Shown here one piece after another: positions 46,807-58,481 of a stretch of 64,000 nucleotides of DNA. The position numbers and the translations under genes were made by a program. Origin of the DNA: Tenrec ecaudatus (Eukaryota > Chordata > Mammalia > Afrosoricida > Tenrecidae); assembly GCF_050624435.1 (NCBI RefSeq), contig NC_134546.1, positions 12,857,001 to 12,921,000 on the forward strand, in the 5' to 3' direction. Below the pieces are notes generated by a model that was given only the letters and a program-made list of their open reading frames with translations, did not search any database and was not told the DNA's origin. Each line of letters begins with the position of its first letter. Positions within the stretch are counted from its first letter, which is position 1.

Positions 46807-48022
46807 TTTTTACGGCTCTATTTTATAATAGACGTCATCAAATATTAAGCAATGTTAGCTGATCTGAGGAGCGCTTGAGAAAAACAAGTTGCAAGCTTCT
46901 AGAAAACAAACTTATGTCAGCCAACTTAATAGCAACACATTTGTGAACCAGAAGAAACCAGAAATCGCACAGCCCACTCCCTTCATTTTGTCGACTAGAA
47001 AACTTGGTCACACAAGGGAAGTGCCACAGGGCTCGATGGCAGCAGAATGGGGACGCCGGGATCTCCCAACTTCCACTGGCTCCCTCCCTCTCTTTGGACC
47101 TCAGAAGAAAGGTTTCTGTCAGTCACAACATATGCAATGAGAATGAAGAAAGATCATATGAAAAAGTCTGTGCGTTGCTGTGGTAAAATAAGGAGTAGAG
47201 GGATAAATTCCCAGACGTTGGCCCATGAGATCACAAGACAATATAAAACAGGATTAACAACCAGGAACAAAAGCTTGTCACATCTCTGGAGGGCTATGAT
47301 GAGAGGCATGTTGGGACTTAGCAGCCGGCTGTTGGGGTAGGAGAATAAGTGTCCAAAAAAAAAGAAAAAGAAAAGCAGAACTGGTGTTGGAAGCTTCTCC
47401 AATATGAAGAGTTAGTCCCATGGGTGGGGGTGCGGGGGTGGGAGTGGCAGAGAAATGGAACAAACTGTCTCCCACCAAGGACTTGCTAAAATGTGGGGGA
47501 ATTCGGAGCTGGAAGGCATGGAACAGCAGCAGCAGTGTCCAGACAGGGAAGATGCCTGGAATCAGGAAGTCAACAATGTCATGGTTCTGGGTGGTCCATC
47601 TGCTTTGGAACAAGACTTCAGCCTGCAGCTGGATTTACCAGAAAGAGGGTTCAGCTCTTAGGGGAATAACTTTTCAAGAACTAGAACAGTGCCTGGTATA
47701 TGCTGGGCACAATAATAAAGAACAAGTTAGTGTATGTAACCCTTAGCCAAGTGGGCTAAGGTTCAGGGAAGATTTCCATCTCAACAGAATGACTTGAATG
47801 TAGATATGGGGACTGGGCTGCATAATCTCAAGGGAAAGAAATCAGAGCATGGCTGGGGTTATTCCCAAGAATATTTAGAACTCCAGACTTGGGAATGGAG
47901 ACTAGTTCCAGTACTGCGGTTTGAATTTTCTGAAGCGTAAGATAGGCTTAAAAGTCTATAGAGTGTAACTGAAATGAGAGAAATTCAAAGCCTGGGATAA
48001 CTGCAGCCATTTTCTCAGTTAT
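46807..48022. other. Unassigned DNA with an L2 scrap
   Basis: The segment 47681-47725 ('agaacagtgcctggtatatg', 'ctgggcacaataataaag') is a likely L2/MIR 3' end. The rest, including several 60-110-codon frames near 46890-47750, shows no recognisable domain. Confidence 0.4.
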
Positions 48023-48560
48023 TGTGTTAGACAAGGTTCTCTAGAGAAAACAAAACTAGGACACTTGTGTTATATATATATAAACAGCTAATATACTGGA
48101 AGTCCTTCAACTCATGAGGGCTGCTGGATCCAAGGTCAAGGAAGCAGACAGCTGAGTCTTCCATAGAGCTATGCAGGCAGTCCGGCCAGGGGCAGGTCAC
48201 CAGCAGTCAGCCAGATGACAGGATCTGACACTCCCCAGATGAAGCGATGTACACGCCAGCAGATGTACACACCAGCAGATGTACACACCTGCAGATGCAC
48301 ACCCCAGAAGCAGGTCTCGAAGGAACCTCACGCTCCAGCCACACAGTCCATGGCTGGGGTGTGCCACAGGGAGTGCAGCTCATAACTTGAGGCAGAGAGC
48401 CAATCAAGGCAGTCGCATGCTTGTCCTATCACTACAGAGCAAGAAAAGAGAGATGGGCTTCCCTGAGCCATTTATCTCTTTGCCCTCCAATCAGACTGTG
48501 ACCTTATTAGTCCCACATGTTCTTATTGGCCAGGTTGGCACAGTCACCCTACCTATCACA
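48023..48560 (+). mobile_element. ERVL/MLT2-like solo LTR
   Basis: A 538-bp element begins TGTGTTAGAC with 'ggttctctagagaaaacaa' and a TATATA run, and ends 'cacccctatcaca'-like (ACCTATCACA). It has TG...CA termini. The flanks are GTTAT / GTTCT (4 of 5), compatible with an ERV-type 5-bp TSD. Inside, about 48245-48295, a 'cagcagatgtacaca' unit is repeated. No internal ERV sequence is adjacent, so this is a solo LTR. It is related to 59539-60073. Confidence 0.8.
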
Positions 48561-48599
48561 GTTCTCTAAGGACAAAATATTGTTAATCTTGCAATATTT

Positions 48600-48702
48600 T
48601 TAGACTCTAAGTCGTATGAGGACAGAAACAATGTTTTTCCACTGTATCCCAGCACCAAGCACAGATTTTGGTCCAGGGCGGTGATTCAATAAATATTGTG
48701 GG
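48600..48702 (+). mobile_element. L2 3' end
   Basis: The segments 'gactctaagtcgtatgagga', 'tttccactgtatcccagcac' and 'ggtgattcaataaatattg' are the sense L2 3' terminus. Confidence 0.75.
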
Positions 48703-49224
48703 AGAAGAAAGGTTCTTTGATATGACTCCTGCTTAGGTGGACCCTGACTGTTTCATACAGTTGTCCAGATCTGGCTTTTAGCTCCGCAGACTTGAAACTG
48801 TGGTTGCAACAGAGAATCTTAGCAGAAGCCAACGGGACTCTGGGAGAAGAATCACAATTTATAAGGAGGGAGCAGAACATTCCATGCTTAACAACTGCTA
48901 GTGTTCCCCTTAGTGTTATCCAAAAAGGGGTTTTGGGAGATGGAGGCATGGCTCAAAGTTAAAAATATCCAACATGTAATACTGCATTTAATTGTCTTTT
49001 TCAGGTAGCAAGATTCATTTGTTCACTTATTCATACATTATACATCCACTGATCACTTCTTCTCAAGGTAAAATCCTCGTAAAAACAAGTCTTGTCTCCT
49101 AGGGTGGGATTAAAATGTCTTATAAATACAGCAGGTTTAGAAAAGTTCCAGGCAAATTCAGTCTAATCATTGACATCATAATGTTTATTATCATTATCAT
49201 TGTCGCAGGCAAATCTAAAGTCTG
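48703..49224. other. Unassigned DNA
   Basis: Nothing recognised. Confidence 0.4.
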
Positions 49225-49326
49225 GGAGTAGCTTGAGGATAGGAATTTTTTATCAGTTACTGTATTTCTATCAAATACCTCAAGCTTGGCCCATAGTGCA
49301 TTCTCAAGAAATGCTTATTAATTAAA
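49225..49326 (+). mobile_element. L2 3' end, diverged
   Basis: The segments 'agcttgaggataggaatttt' and 'tggcccatagtgcattctca' then 'gaaatgcttattaatt' resemble an L2 3' end. Confidence 0.5.
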
Positions 49327-49835
49327 ACAATGATTATACATATGTCTTAGTCCAGCTGAGACATGAATGATAAACAAAGCAAGAACGGTAGTGATGAGGT
49401 AGACAGGCACTCTAAATAAGTCAAAACCAGAATTGGAAAACATGCAGAATGGGCATAATGAAGGACACCTATTTTGCTGATGGTCCCACCGAGGACTGGC
49501 TCTATATGCAGTCCAAAATGGTGGGCAGCGCCCAGGGAAGGAGAATGTTGACAACAGCAGGGTTAGACACAGGAACTCATCGGATCACTCACAGTTCTTC
49601 CCCACATCAGAGAAAGCGCAGACACTTAGCAAACAGCTAACCTATCTCAAAGAAACTTACTGTCCCAGCGATGTCATTTGGATGAACTGCCTTCACTAAC
49701 GTCACCATGGGACACGCTTTTTTCAATGTTTTTTTCATTGTTATTATTGTTTGCTTAAAATGTACTATTTGAAAAGCATTTCATTTAAAAAGATAATAAA
49801 ATTAAATTTTAAAAAAGGAAAGCATTTTATTATGA
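49327..49835. other. Unassigned DNA
   Basis: Nothing recognised. Confidence 0.4.
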
Positions 49836-49839
49836 ACCG

Positions 49840-50420
49840 GGTGAAGCTTCACAGAGTGGATCACCAGTTCCATTCAACAATTCATACACATTTTGTTTCA
49901 ACTCAGCCATTGCAAGCCCTTCACTGGGCATCGCTTCATCTGCTCTCTCCCTGGGTTTCCCGTTTCTGTTTCTCTTTCTTTCCGAACATTCTGAACTTTG
50001 TTTCTGGATGAATGTTGCCCTTTTGCTCTGAAACTACTGGTTTCAGTGCCAGGAGTGAGTTCCGTTCCGGGTCTGAAGAGTGTCTAAGGACCTTCATCTC
50101 TGAGCTGCCGCCTCTCTCCTGGCAACCAGTATGCTTGGTCTTTTTATGGTTTTGAATGTTGGTCCACATCTTTCTCTCACTCGCTCCAGAACTTCCTAAT
50201 GCGCTCATTTCCAGAACACTGGGTAGTGGTAGCTAGGCACCATCTGGTTCTAGACTCAGGGCTGTGTAGACCGATGTTTGAATGGTTCCTTAGTCCATTG
50301 GACTAATGTTGCCATATGGCTTGATCTTCACCCTCTTCTTTCCTTTGGACAAGAAAGACCAGTGTTTGCAGGTTCCATGGCTGTCTGTGAGTTTTGACAC
50401 CCTCAGTCACTGCTCACTCA
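49840..50420 (-). mobile_element. L1 3' UTR-type sequence, antisense
   Basis: The segments 'cagccattgcaagcccttca', 'tttcccgtttctgtttctct', 'cttagtccattggactaatg' and 'tgatcttcaccctcttcttt' resemble an afrotherian L1 3' UTR in antisense. Confidence 0.55.
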
Positions 50421-51170
50421 AGTAAAAATAAATGATTATTTTAATTAAATGAATAATATATATATTATACTTTAAAAAAACATTTATTAATCTTCCTCCA
50501 TTTATTGCTTGGATGTAAAAACCTGAAAATATCATTGCTCATGCAGTAAGAATGAGAAAATTTTGGACCAGGCAGAAAATTCTAACTTTCCTTGAACCTC
50601 TTAGAGAGTGGCGATTGCAGGGCAGTCATCCAAGTAAAGACAAGTGCTTCTTTAGAGAGGCAGATACAAGCATCAGCACTGGCTTAGCTGCCACCCTGCA
50701 GCTAAGTGAAGGAAGAAAACAGGATGACCACACGGGTAGCTCAGAGTGCTGTAGGCGGGATTTTTAAAGAATCGATAAAGTTGAGAGTGGGCTACCATAA
50801 GATAATAGAACATGTGCGAATTGGAGACACAATGATGGGTCACTCAACCACAGGCTCTTCTCCATGGATCTCACTCAGAACTTTAAATAAGTTTAAAAGG
50901 GAAAAACTGGGGGCAGGACAGGGGGCCGAAGAATGTCTCGTTCCTGGGGCAGGCCTGGCATAGGAGAAGAGAACTTACTATGAGAAAGACGAACTTTTGC
51001 CCAGCTTTGGCTCCCCTAGATTACAAGGGCCTTACAGTTCTTTGTACTACAGTAAAGAAGCTATGATATGCAGAGAGGATTCAGAGCGGTGGGAATCGTG
51101 AAAATTATCATTTAAAAAAACCATTTAAATTGTTTTCATTGTTCTAAAAGTAGTCGTGTGTAGTCAAAGT
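50421..51170. other. Unassigned DNA
   Basis: Nothing recognised. Confidence 0.4.
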
Positions 51171-51174
51171 ACAA

Positions 51175-51305
51175 AATAATAGCAACTTGATCAAGACAGC
51201 ATGGTATTGATGGAAGGACATGATTGGAATAGAGTACAGTCCAGAAATGGGCTCACAAGTACAGTCACTTGATTTTCAAACAAGATGCTAAGGTAACTAA
51301 ATGGT
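51175..51305 (+). mobile_element. L1 ORF2 fragment, sense
   Basis: The segments 'agcatggtattgatggaagg' and 'gatttt'-type 'cacttgattttcaaacaaga' match L1 ORF2. Confidence 0.65.
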
Positions 51306-51339
51306 GACACACGCCCACCATACATCTTCACTAGATTGC

Positions 51340-52505
51340 AATAGGATCATGCTGGTTGTTGTTGTTTGGTGCCATGGAGACAGTTCGGAGCCAGAGAGAC
51401 TCTGCCTGGTTCTGCACCCTCATGATCCCTATGCCAGAGGCCGTTGTGGTCTTCCTCTGTTTCACTGCCCCTCGGCTCTACCCGGCATGATAGCCTTCTG
51501 CAGGGACCGTGTCTCCTAACAGTCTGTCCAAAGTATGGAAGATGAATCTCTGACAGCCTTGCCTCTAAGGAGCACACTGGTCATCCTTATTTTTTATTCA
51601 TTTATTCTTAATTGGGAGTTAATACCTCTATCATATCGTTCCAGAGTTCAATCGTGTCAAGTCGTATTGTACAATTGCTACCACAATCAGTTTCCAAATA
51701 CTCTTTTCCTTCCTGGACTCCTTGACATCATCTCCCTTTTACCCGCCCACCACCACCACCACCACCACCCCGCCCACACCACCACTGAACCCCTAACCCC
51801 ATCACCAATATAGCTAGATTTGTCCATTCAGCAGTCAGTGGCACCTCCAATATTCTTCACCAGCACCACACTTCAAATGCATCAATTCTTTGGTCTTCCT
51901 TATTCAATGTCCAATTTCACATGCCTATGAGGTAACTGAAAATACCATGGCTTGGATGAGTTATACACCTTCGTCCAGAAAATAACACCTTTGTTTCTCA
52001 GTACTCTCAAGAGGTCTTGCGCAGTAGATTTGCCTAATGTGATGCATCTTTGATCTCTTGCCTGCTGCTTCCATAAGCACTGTTTGTAGCTCCAAGTGAG
52101 ACAAAATCCTTGACAACCTTTGTCCATTTAGCATGATGTCACCTGTTGGTCCAGTTGCGAGGATCTTGGTCATCTTATCATGTCATTGTGATCCATACTG
52201 GAGGCTGCAATCCCTAATTTTCATCAGCAACTGCTTCCAGTCCGCCTCGCTGTCTCCAGTAACGTTCATTAGACCTCCACTCTCTGACCTTGTGTTTCAA
52301 AGCTATGCTGAGCGAAGGTGTTCAGTGGCTTCTTTCTCTGATGTGGACAGCCCATGCCTTCTTTGTTGTCTCTTCTCAGGCAGGAAGCTCTGCTGAAGCC
52401 TGTTACTTTGGGAGACCCTGCTGGCATTTTACATACCAGTGACATAGCTCCCAGCGTCACAGTGACACACAAGCCATCACAGTACAACAAACTGAGAGAC
52501 AAGTG
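51340..52505 (-). mobile_element. Internally deleted RTE with an L1 insertion
   Basis: On the minus strand, the 3' terminus is at 51350-51390 and the 3' coding region at 51400-51580 and 51835-52130. RT sequence reaches about 52262, then jumps directly to the RTE 5' UTR (52265-52505, 'cacacaagccatcacagtac'). Most of ORF2 (endonuclease and RT core) is absent. An L1-derived segment interrupts it at 51585-51830. Confidence 0.85.
51585..51830 (-). mobile_element. L1 3' region inserted in RTE
   Basis: The segment 'tgtacaattgctaccacaat' with the upstream 'ttcaatcgtgtcaagtcgta' matches the element at 10180. It carries a (CAC)n tract at 51748-51769. Confidence 0.65.
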
Positions 52506-52760
52506 GGTGAATCTTACATTAGCTCCGATTAATAAGACTATTGAAAACGAAGTTCAAAGATAAAAAATTGGGGAGAGAAATAACTGAAGGGTAAAAACCC
52601 CATTTTGCTAATAAGACAGACAGCTAACTTTGCAACAGAAAATATGGAAAACAGAAAATAGTGGAATGACATTTGAAATGCTGAAAGAAAATAACTAACA
52701 ATTTAGGATTCTATTCCATATAAAATGAAGACAATATGCATCTTATTTTGGCTAGGATTT
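52506..52760 (+). mobile_element. Old L1/HAL1-like fragment
   Basis: The segments 'gacatttgaaatgctgaaag' and 'acaatttaggattctattcc' are typical of L1M/HAL1 ORF1 3' sequence. Confidence 0.55.
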
Positions 52761-53365
52761 GTAAGAACATAAAATATCTCCATTTCCATGGCAACAATAG
52801 CATAACCCAGACAAAATACAAACCATATTTTAATTTTTCCTAACAGGCTAAAGAAGAACAATAAAAGCAGGGAAGCTTTAATAAGCTGAGTTCCTAAGAG
52901 AAATTATTTCTTCATAAGTGAGCAGAGTGAGTGCGTACCTAATGTATGCAAAGTCTGGGGACATGTGAATGGAACAGCAAGCTTCCCACAATCAGAGAGA
53001 CTTTGCATGGATGAGTTCTAATCAGAAAAGCCTAGAACACTGTGTAAAGTGGCATGACAAATTGGAATCTGGAAAAGCCTCAAGTGGAGAAATGAAATTG
53101 CTAGGCCTGATAAAGATTTCTCCCAACAATGTTCCTGAATTTTTGCCAAGAAATCATCAGTGGACGATTGTAGGAGGCTTGTTCATTTTCAAAATTATTG
53201 AACTTTTAGGCCCTGTTGAGTATAATCCAAAGATAAACGAAATGCATCTTGAACAGCACGAGCGCCCTTTATGCAAATATCCCAAAAGTTAAAAAGAGAG
53301 GGAGGTTAGGAGCTGAGCTGATCACAGGTGAACTCCACATAATTAAAGCTGCTATTCAATTTCAT
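52761..53365. other. Unassigned DNA with a 107-codon open frame
   Basis: The frame 52969-53292 has no recognisable domain and no clear promoter or splice context. It is not called as a gene. Confidence 0.35.
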
Positions 53366-53369
53366 TTTG

Positions 53370-54000
53370 GTAAGAATTAATCCTCAACTCTAACTGCCAA
53401 ATGAGAAGTACTTCATTCTGTTACATAAACAAAACATAACATAAAAACCAGTCTCTGCACTCCTTTTATTTTACATTGTCTGAAATAGAACTGTAGGACT
53501 ATAAACCATGCAAATAAGCAGGGGGAAAATTGTAACTATAATTGAAACAAGACATAGTAAATGAAAGCAGTACTACAGATGACACAATTAATTAAATAGC
53601 AGACAGTAACTTTGAAAATACATAAGTATTTAAAGAACTGCAGGAGGAAGTACATATAATGGGAGAAAGGATGAAATGTTTCTGGGAAACAACAGAAACT
53701 GTGAAAAGCAAACAAATGCAAAATTTTCAACAACAAAGAAGATCATTTCTGAAATAAAAGCTCATTGGATAGGCTCAGCTGCAGGTTAGGGGAAGCAGAT
53801 GCATTAAAGTGAATGTGAAGGCAAGTCGACGGAAATTATTCAAACTAAAGAAGAAAAGGAGATTTAAAAATGAGGAAAAAGAGAGTAATCTGTGAAAGAA
53901 TATCATGCAATCCAACCATCATATTTTAGGATTCCAAGAGAAAAAGGGAGAGATAATAGGGCAAATAATAGAGTTTGAACATAAAGCAGACGACAGGAGG
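53370..54000 (+). mobile_element. Possible old L1 5'/ORF1 sequence
   Basis: A-rich sense sequence such as 'aactaaagaagaaaaggaga' and 'attccaagagaaaaagggag' is L1 ORF1-like. The assignment is tentative. Confidence 0.4.
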
Positions 54001-54174
54001 GGGTGTTTCTTTGCCATAAGCAAACCCTACAGTGAATGAGCTGCTTTGCTTGTGTTCTCAGGATCATAGTCTCAGTGGACATGAGGGTAATTGACATCGC
54101 TTAGCACAGAAGACAATGAATAAGGAAGACTGAAGAACCGACACAATGATGCTACCCACAATGGCATAAATACA

Positions 54175-54266
54175 GACGGAAACCTATCTTCATGGTTGTC
54201 GGCACCCTCACATGCAACAGAACAAAATATGACCCATTCCATGCTATCCTCACAAATCTTGCTGTC
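54175..54266 (-). mobile_element. RTE 3' end, left of LTR
   Basis: The segments 'gttgtcggcaccctcacatg', 'caacagaacaaaatatgacc' and 'catgctatcctcacaaatct' are antisense RTE, interrupted by the LTR. The RTE resumes at 54764. Confidence 0.8.
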
Positions 54267-54763
54267 TGTGTTTGTCTGGGTAGACTAGAGAAACAAATTC
54301 AATAGACACTCGTATGTGTATAGAAAAGAGCTTCCTATAAAGAGCAATTGTACATTAAGAAAACATCCCAGCCCAGTCCATATAAAATCCATAAGTCCGA
54401 TATTAGCTCATATGTCCAGTGCCAGTCTGTAAATTTTTCTTCAGACTCACACAACACATGCAATGATGCTTAGTTCAGGAAGATCACAGGCCAGGGGGTG
54501 GAAAGTCTGTGGATCCAGTGCACGCTGGCATGGGTCTCCACGTGGCTCCTCCTGCTCAAGGCTCTGGCTGCATCAGCAGAGCTCCACCAGGCTCTTTGTC
54601 AGTAATGTTTCGCAGGGAGGGAGCATGTGTCCCACCTCCAGCAAGCTATTCATCTCCTTAGCGCCTCCAAGTGAGGTCATCAAGCTGCAACTTGATTGAC
54701 AGGCTAACCTCCATCCCTTCACTCTTAAGTCTCAAATTGACAACAGATTGTGTAACTACCACA
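54267..54763 (+). mobile_element. ERVL/MLT2-like solo LTR inside RTE
   Basis: A 497-bp element begins TGTGTTTGTCTGGG with 'tagactagagaaacaaattc' and ends GTGTAACTACCACA. It has TG...CA termini and 5-bp flanks CTGTC / CTGTG (4 of 5). Removing it restores a continuous antisense RTE sequence. It is a subfamily shared with 60562-61061. Confidence 0.85.
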
Positions 54764-54800
54764 CTGTGTTGGAGCCTGTTGTTGCAGCCACTGTGTTCAT
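54764..54800 (-). mobile_element. RTE 3' end, right of LTR
   Basis: The sequence 'ttggagcctgttgttgcagc' followed by 'cactgtgttcattc' continues the interrupted RTE. Confidence 0.75.
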
Positions 54801-55080
54801 TCTTCTGTAAAAATGTTCCAGCCTTTCCACACCCTCTCCAGAATGTGTTGTTGATGTTGATGTCGTTGTTTAACTTTGCTACTAATCCTGTGGTGAAGTG
54901 ACATCTCATTGTTGTTTTGATTTGCAACTTTCAAATGACTAATAATATAAAAAATCTCTTCTTGTGTCTGTTGATCACCTAAATATCTTTTTTGATGAAG
55001 TTCTGTTCACGTCCCCTGCTCATTTTTAATTGTCTTTTTCTTGCTGAGGTGTTACAATTGTGTTTTTTTCCCCCAACAGT
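54801..55080 (-). mobile_element. L1 ORF2, antisense
   Basis: The segments 'tttccacaccctctccagaa', 'gaagtgacatctcattgttg' and 'tgttcacgtcccctgctcat' are classic antisense L1. Confidence 0.88.
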
Positions 55081-55129
55081 TTTATTGGCACACAATTCAC
55101 ATATCATCCTTTAAAAGTTGGAAATGGGA

Positions 55130-55235
55130 ATATTATGTAATCAAGCAATTTAACTATTAGGTATATATCTATCCTACAGAACTAAAAACTGTAACACAAA
55201 GATATATATGCACAGCTACTATTTATCATAAGAGC
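55130..55235 (+). mobile_element. L1 ORF2 fragment, sense
   Basis: The segments 'ttaggtatatatctatccta' and 'ctactatttatcataagagc' match the sense L1 ORF2 C-terminus. Confidence 0.6.
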
Positions 55236-55640
55236 CCCAATGGAGTAATAATTATGTGTTGGGTGGCAATCCGTAATGTGTGTAATTTTTTTCTCTTCAT
55301 AAACATCTTGTTATCTGCAAAAAGAGAGCTCTACTCCTCCCTCATATATTATTTGCTTTTTATTATCATTATTTAAAATTTTATTTCTTTGCAGTGGTAA
55401 GAACAGAATTCTTGTTTTGTTTTCTCTCTTCTGGAAAATATTCAATATTTTGTATGTAGGTTTTGTGTGCGGGTAAATACACAGTATCATGCTGAAGGAC
55501 ATTCCTATTTTCCATTTTACAAGCCTTATTATGAATGTGTGTTGAATTATTCCAAGAGATTTTTGCTGAAACTATTTATATTAACTTAGCTCTTTTTTTC
55601 TACTTCTGTTGCTAATCTGAGGGCATTGGTAATTTCATAG
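55236..55640 (-). mobile_element. L1 antisense, diverged
   Basis: The segment 'agtggtaagaacagaattct' followed by 'gaaggacattcctattttcc' fits antisense L1 ORF2. Confidence 0.6.
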
Positions 55641-55739
55641 TAGCATTCTCGTGTCCATGCAAAGACGTGGAATTCTAGCCAATGAACCACATGCGCACTC
55701 ACCATTATCTGTCAATGAAGGCTTACAAGTTGTGATGGC

Positions 55740-56165
55740 ACTGACCAGAAGAATTTAGGAAGGCAACACAGGCAAATTAACAAAATAAATGGAGAATTAA
55801 AAACCGTATAAAAACCCAAGTCGAGAAAGGCGGAGAAATATAATTGAATTAGTGGAGGACAGAATTAGTGAAATTGAGGACAAGTGTTTTATTCCCAATT
55901 TGCTAGAGGAACAAGCAAAAGAATTATATGATACACCATCGAGAAGAATACATTATGTGTGATCAGAATTCTAGAATGGAAAGAGAAAGCACAGAGAAAA
56001 CTGTTGCAGATGTGTGAACAGGCAGAAAGCTTGAGAAGATGTGCCTTCCAGAAACTCAACAAAGCACACAAAAAATGATAGATCCCCAAAGAAAATCAGG
56101 AATACATATCATAATTAACTTTTCAAAGACAAAAAATTCTGAAAGCAACTTGGTGGGGGGTGGGG
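55740..56165 (+). mobile_element. L1 ORF1 region, sense
   Basis: The segments 'gaattagtgaaattgaggac', 'gaagatgtgccttccagaaa' and 'cataattaacttttcaaaga' are L1 ORF1-like. The frame is broken. Confidence 0.65.
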
Positions 56166-56284
56166 AATTACTTTTAAAAAAAAAACAATAATCTGAGCTT
56201 TTAGATTAAGACAAACGAGTAAGGAAGCCCAGGTGATCACAAGGGCTCCCTATGTAATTGGACATTAGGCTCTGGTGGGGCAGT

Positions 56285-56465
56285 GCAAGCCCTGGTGGTG
56301 GTGTGGGATAAATGTTCCGTTACTAATCAAAGGGTTGACAGTTCGAATACACTAGTATCTACTGGAGAGAGATAAGACTTTTTGTTCCCAGGAAGATAGA
56401 AAGGGATCCCTTTGTAGGATAGCTATGAGTTGGAATTAACTTGATGGCATTTGGCTTTGTTTAGC
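56285..56465 (+). mobile_element. AfroSINE
   Basis: The head 'aagccctggtggtggtgtgg', the B-box-like 'tgacagttcgaatac', and the tail 'tatgagttggaattaacttg' are all present. Confidence 0.9.
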
Positions 56466-56479
56466 TTGTGGGGTTGGCA

Positions 56480-56682
56480 TAGGACTGAGCAGCATTTCAT
56501 TCCATTGCATGGGGTTTCATGAGTAAGAGGATGACTCAATCCAAATTCTCCAAAGTTTATAGCTAAAATATACTCCCCATCCAGAATCCCGATATAGTCC
56601 CCATCTCTTAATCCTTCAAAAGATGGAAGAACTAAGCTCTAGTAAAGAAGAAGAGCAACGGTAGCTGACAACAACAACATGC
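56480..56682 (+). mobile_element. RTE/AfroSINE 3' tail fragment
   Basis: The segment 'ggactgagcagcatttcatt' followed by 'ccattgcatggggtttcatg', and the later 'tagctgacaacaacaacatg', resemble the shared RTE terminus with a CAA tail. Confidence 0.55.
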
Positions 56683-56689
56683 AATTAAC

Positions 56690-56990
56690 ATGATGAATGG
56701 TGGCAGTTGGTTTTTTGAAGTATTGGAGAAACCTTGAATTCCTCAAATAAACCACATGTATTCATCATGTTACCTTTCTACATCTTGTGAAGTGTATTTG
56801 GCTAATATGTAAAATATATATTTACAGCAATGCTGCTGTTCATTTTCCTTAGTTTGTATGCTAGTCTTTGCTCTTATTTCTTCTCTCGTCCCTCCCTTTT
56901 ATCCCTTTTACTTTTCTGAAATGTCTCTCCTTGTCCTTTCCAGACCTGCCACCTGCTGACGAGACACAGGACAAGAGCCAGCACTCACTA
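56690..56990 (-). mobile_element. L1 ORF2, antisense
   Basis: The segment 'accttgaattcctcaaataa' followed by 'ccacatgtattcatcatgtt' is antisense L1. The right part is less certain. Confidence 0.55.
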
Positions 56991-57004
56991 CAGCTTCACT
57001 GGAT

Positions 57005-57208
57005 CGATGACGGGTAAAGTGGAAGGGCAACGAAGAAGAGGAAGGCCCTCAGTGAGATGGCTTGGCACAGTGCCTGCAACCATGAGCTAGGTCCTAGGAG
57101 CCATTGTGAAGATGATGCAGGACAGTGCAGTCTTTCATTCTGTCATGCTAAAGATCACTGGGGTCCGAAATGACTCCGTGATCCCTAACAGCAACAGCAG
57201 CACTGGCA
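57005..57208 (+). mobile_element. RTE 3' end
   Basis: The segments 'ggcaacgaagaagaggaagg' and 'ccctcagtgagatggcttgg', then the terminus 'gggtccgaaatgactccgtg' with a CAGCAA tail, follow the RTE 3' order. Confidence 0.88.
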
Positions 57209-57209
57209 T

Positions 57210-57560
57210 CTCTAACCTTCTGCAAGGTGGGTGCTCACAGGTGAAGCTTGATGCTAGTCCCTTCTTCAGATTTGGATTTTATTGTTTGTAATCCATGGAT
57301 CACCGAGGCTGGTGCGCTTCTTCCACGTAGACTTAGTTGATGCCTCACTTAGATGGCTGCCTGTCTGAAGACAATCTTTTAAGAACCATATGCTATTCTT
57401 TCTGACAGCCAGGACCCACCTGGTTTCTTCACCAGAGTTTGATATAAGCATCCACTAGGGCCATGTCTTAAGAAGTAATTGTCCTTAGATTAGGCCTAGA
57501 ATAAAATTCGACCCCCAAATCCTTTCATATATCTGTGTTTTATCTATGTCTCTGATTAAC
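57210..57560 (-). mobile_element. L1 3' UTR module, antisense, diverged
   Basis: The segment 57310-57440 ('ctggtgcgcttcttccacgt', 'ttagatggctgcctgtctga', 'ggtttcttcaccagagtttg') is a diverged fourth copy of the L1 3' UTR module seen at 15828, 32923 and 33164. Confidence 0.7.
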
Positions 57561-58480
57561 ATTAGTGACATCATTTTTGTTTTATGTTAGAGAACATATC
57601 CATCATCCCCTGGGGCATAAGGTACTTCTATTGATAGTATCATTAATTTAGCCAATGGCATAGAATTAAAATACTATTGAGAAAAGGAAATTAGACATAA
57701 ATAAGCTGCCTCTGAATAAAAAATACTGCAGTATTTTTATTGAATAAGTCTAGCTCTACAAGTTTCAGAAATAAAGTAAAGATATGCACAGGTTTTGCCA
57801 GTCATTAAAGGGTATTTACATAATTTAATAGATTTTAAAACATAAATATTTCCAAATACTGATTATCAAGCAGCTCAACATCACAGAAACATTAGAAGGA
57901 AATAAGTAAATGACATAAGGGCCCCAGAAGTATCATTGAGTTCCAGGGATCAATTTTGCATTACCACATACTGAACCATTATTGATGCTCTCGAATCTTG
58001 CATTTTAAAAAATGATGAAAGTGTATTTGGTCTCTCACATGGATTTTCCTTCTCACACTGTGTGGACATATCTGATGGAGAATGCATGAAAGTGTCCCAA
58101 AAAGAAGTGTAGGCATTTCCTGAATTAAATACAACCCTTTATAGAGAAACATCACAATTTCATTTTCACATGAGAACTGAGTATACAGTTTCAGGAAATG
58201 TTAACTGTCTTCAAATAGGTATTCCATATATAAACTACATTGTGAATGTTCCAAAGTTGAAATTGTTTTACCCATATTGCTAGCTTGAATGAGCAAAACT
58301 ATACAACAGAACATTCATTAGATCCCTAAAGAGACTCAAAAACCTTGATCATAGACCTAAAATTCCAGAAAGATTCAATTCAATACAAAATATTTTATAC
58401 AAGAAAAACTACCAAAAACAAAAGAGAACTACATAAATGTTAGTACATACTAGTAAACATACTAGTAAACATATGTAGTA
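57561..58480. other. Unassigned AT-rich DNA
   Basis: Nothing recognised. Confidence 0.4.
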
Positions 58481-58481
58481 A

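Noticed and set aside
48240..48300. CRISPR-like repeat of 'cagcagatgtacaca' units
   Set aside because: It is a short internal tandem variation in a solo LTR of a mammalian genome, with no spacer structure.
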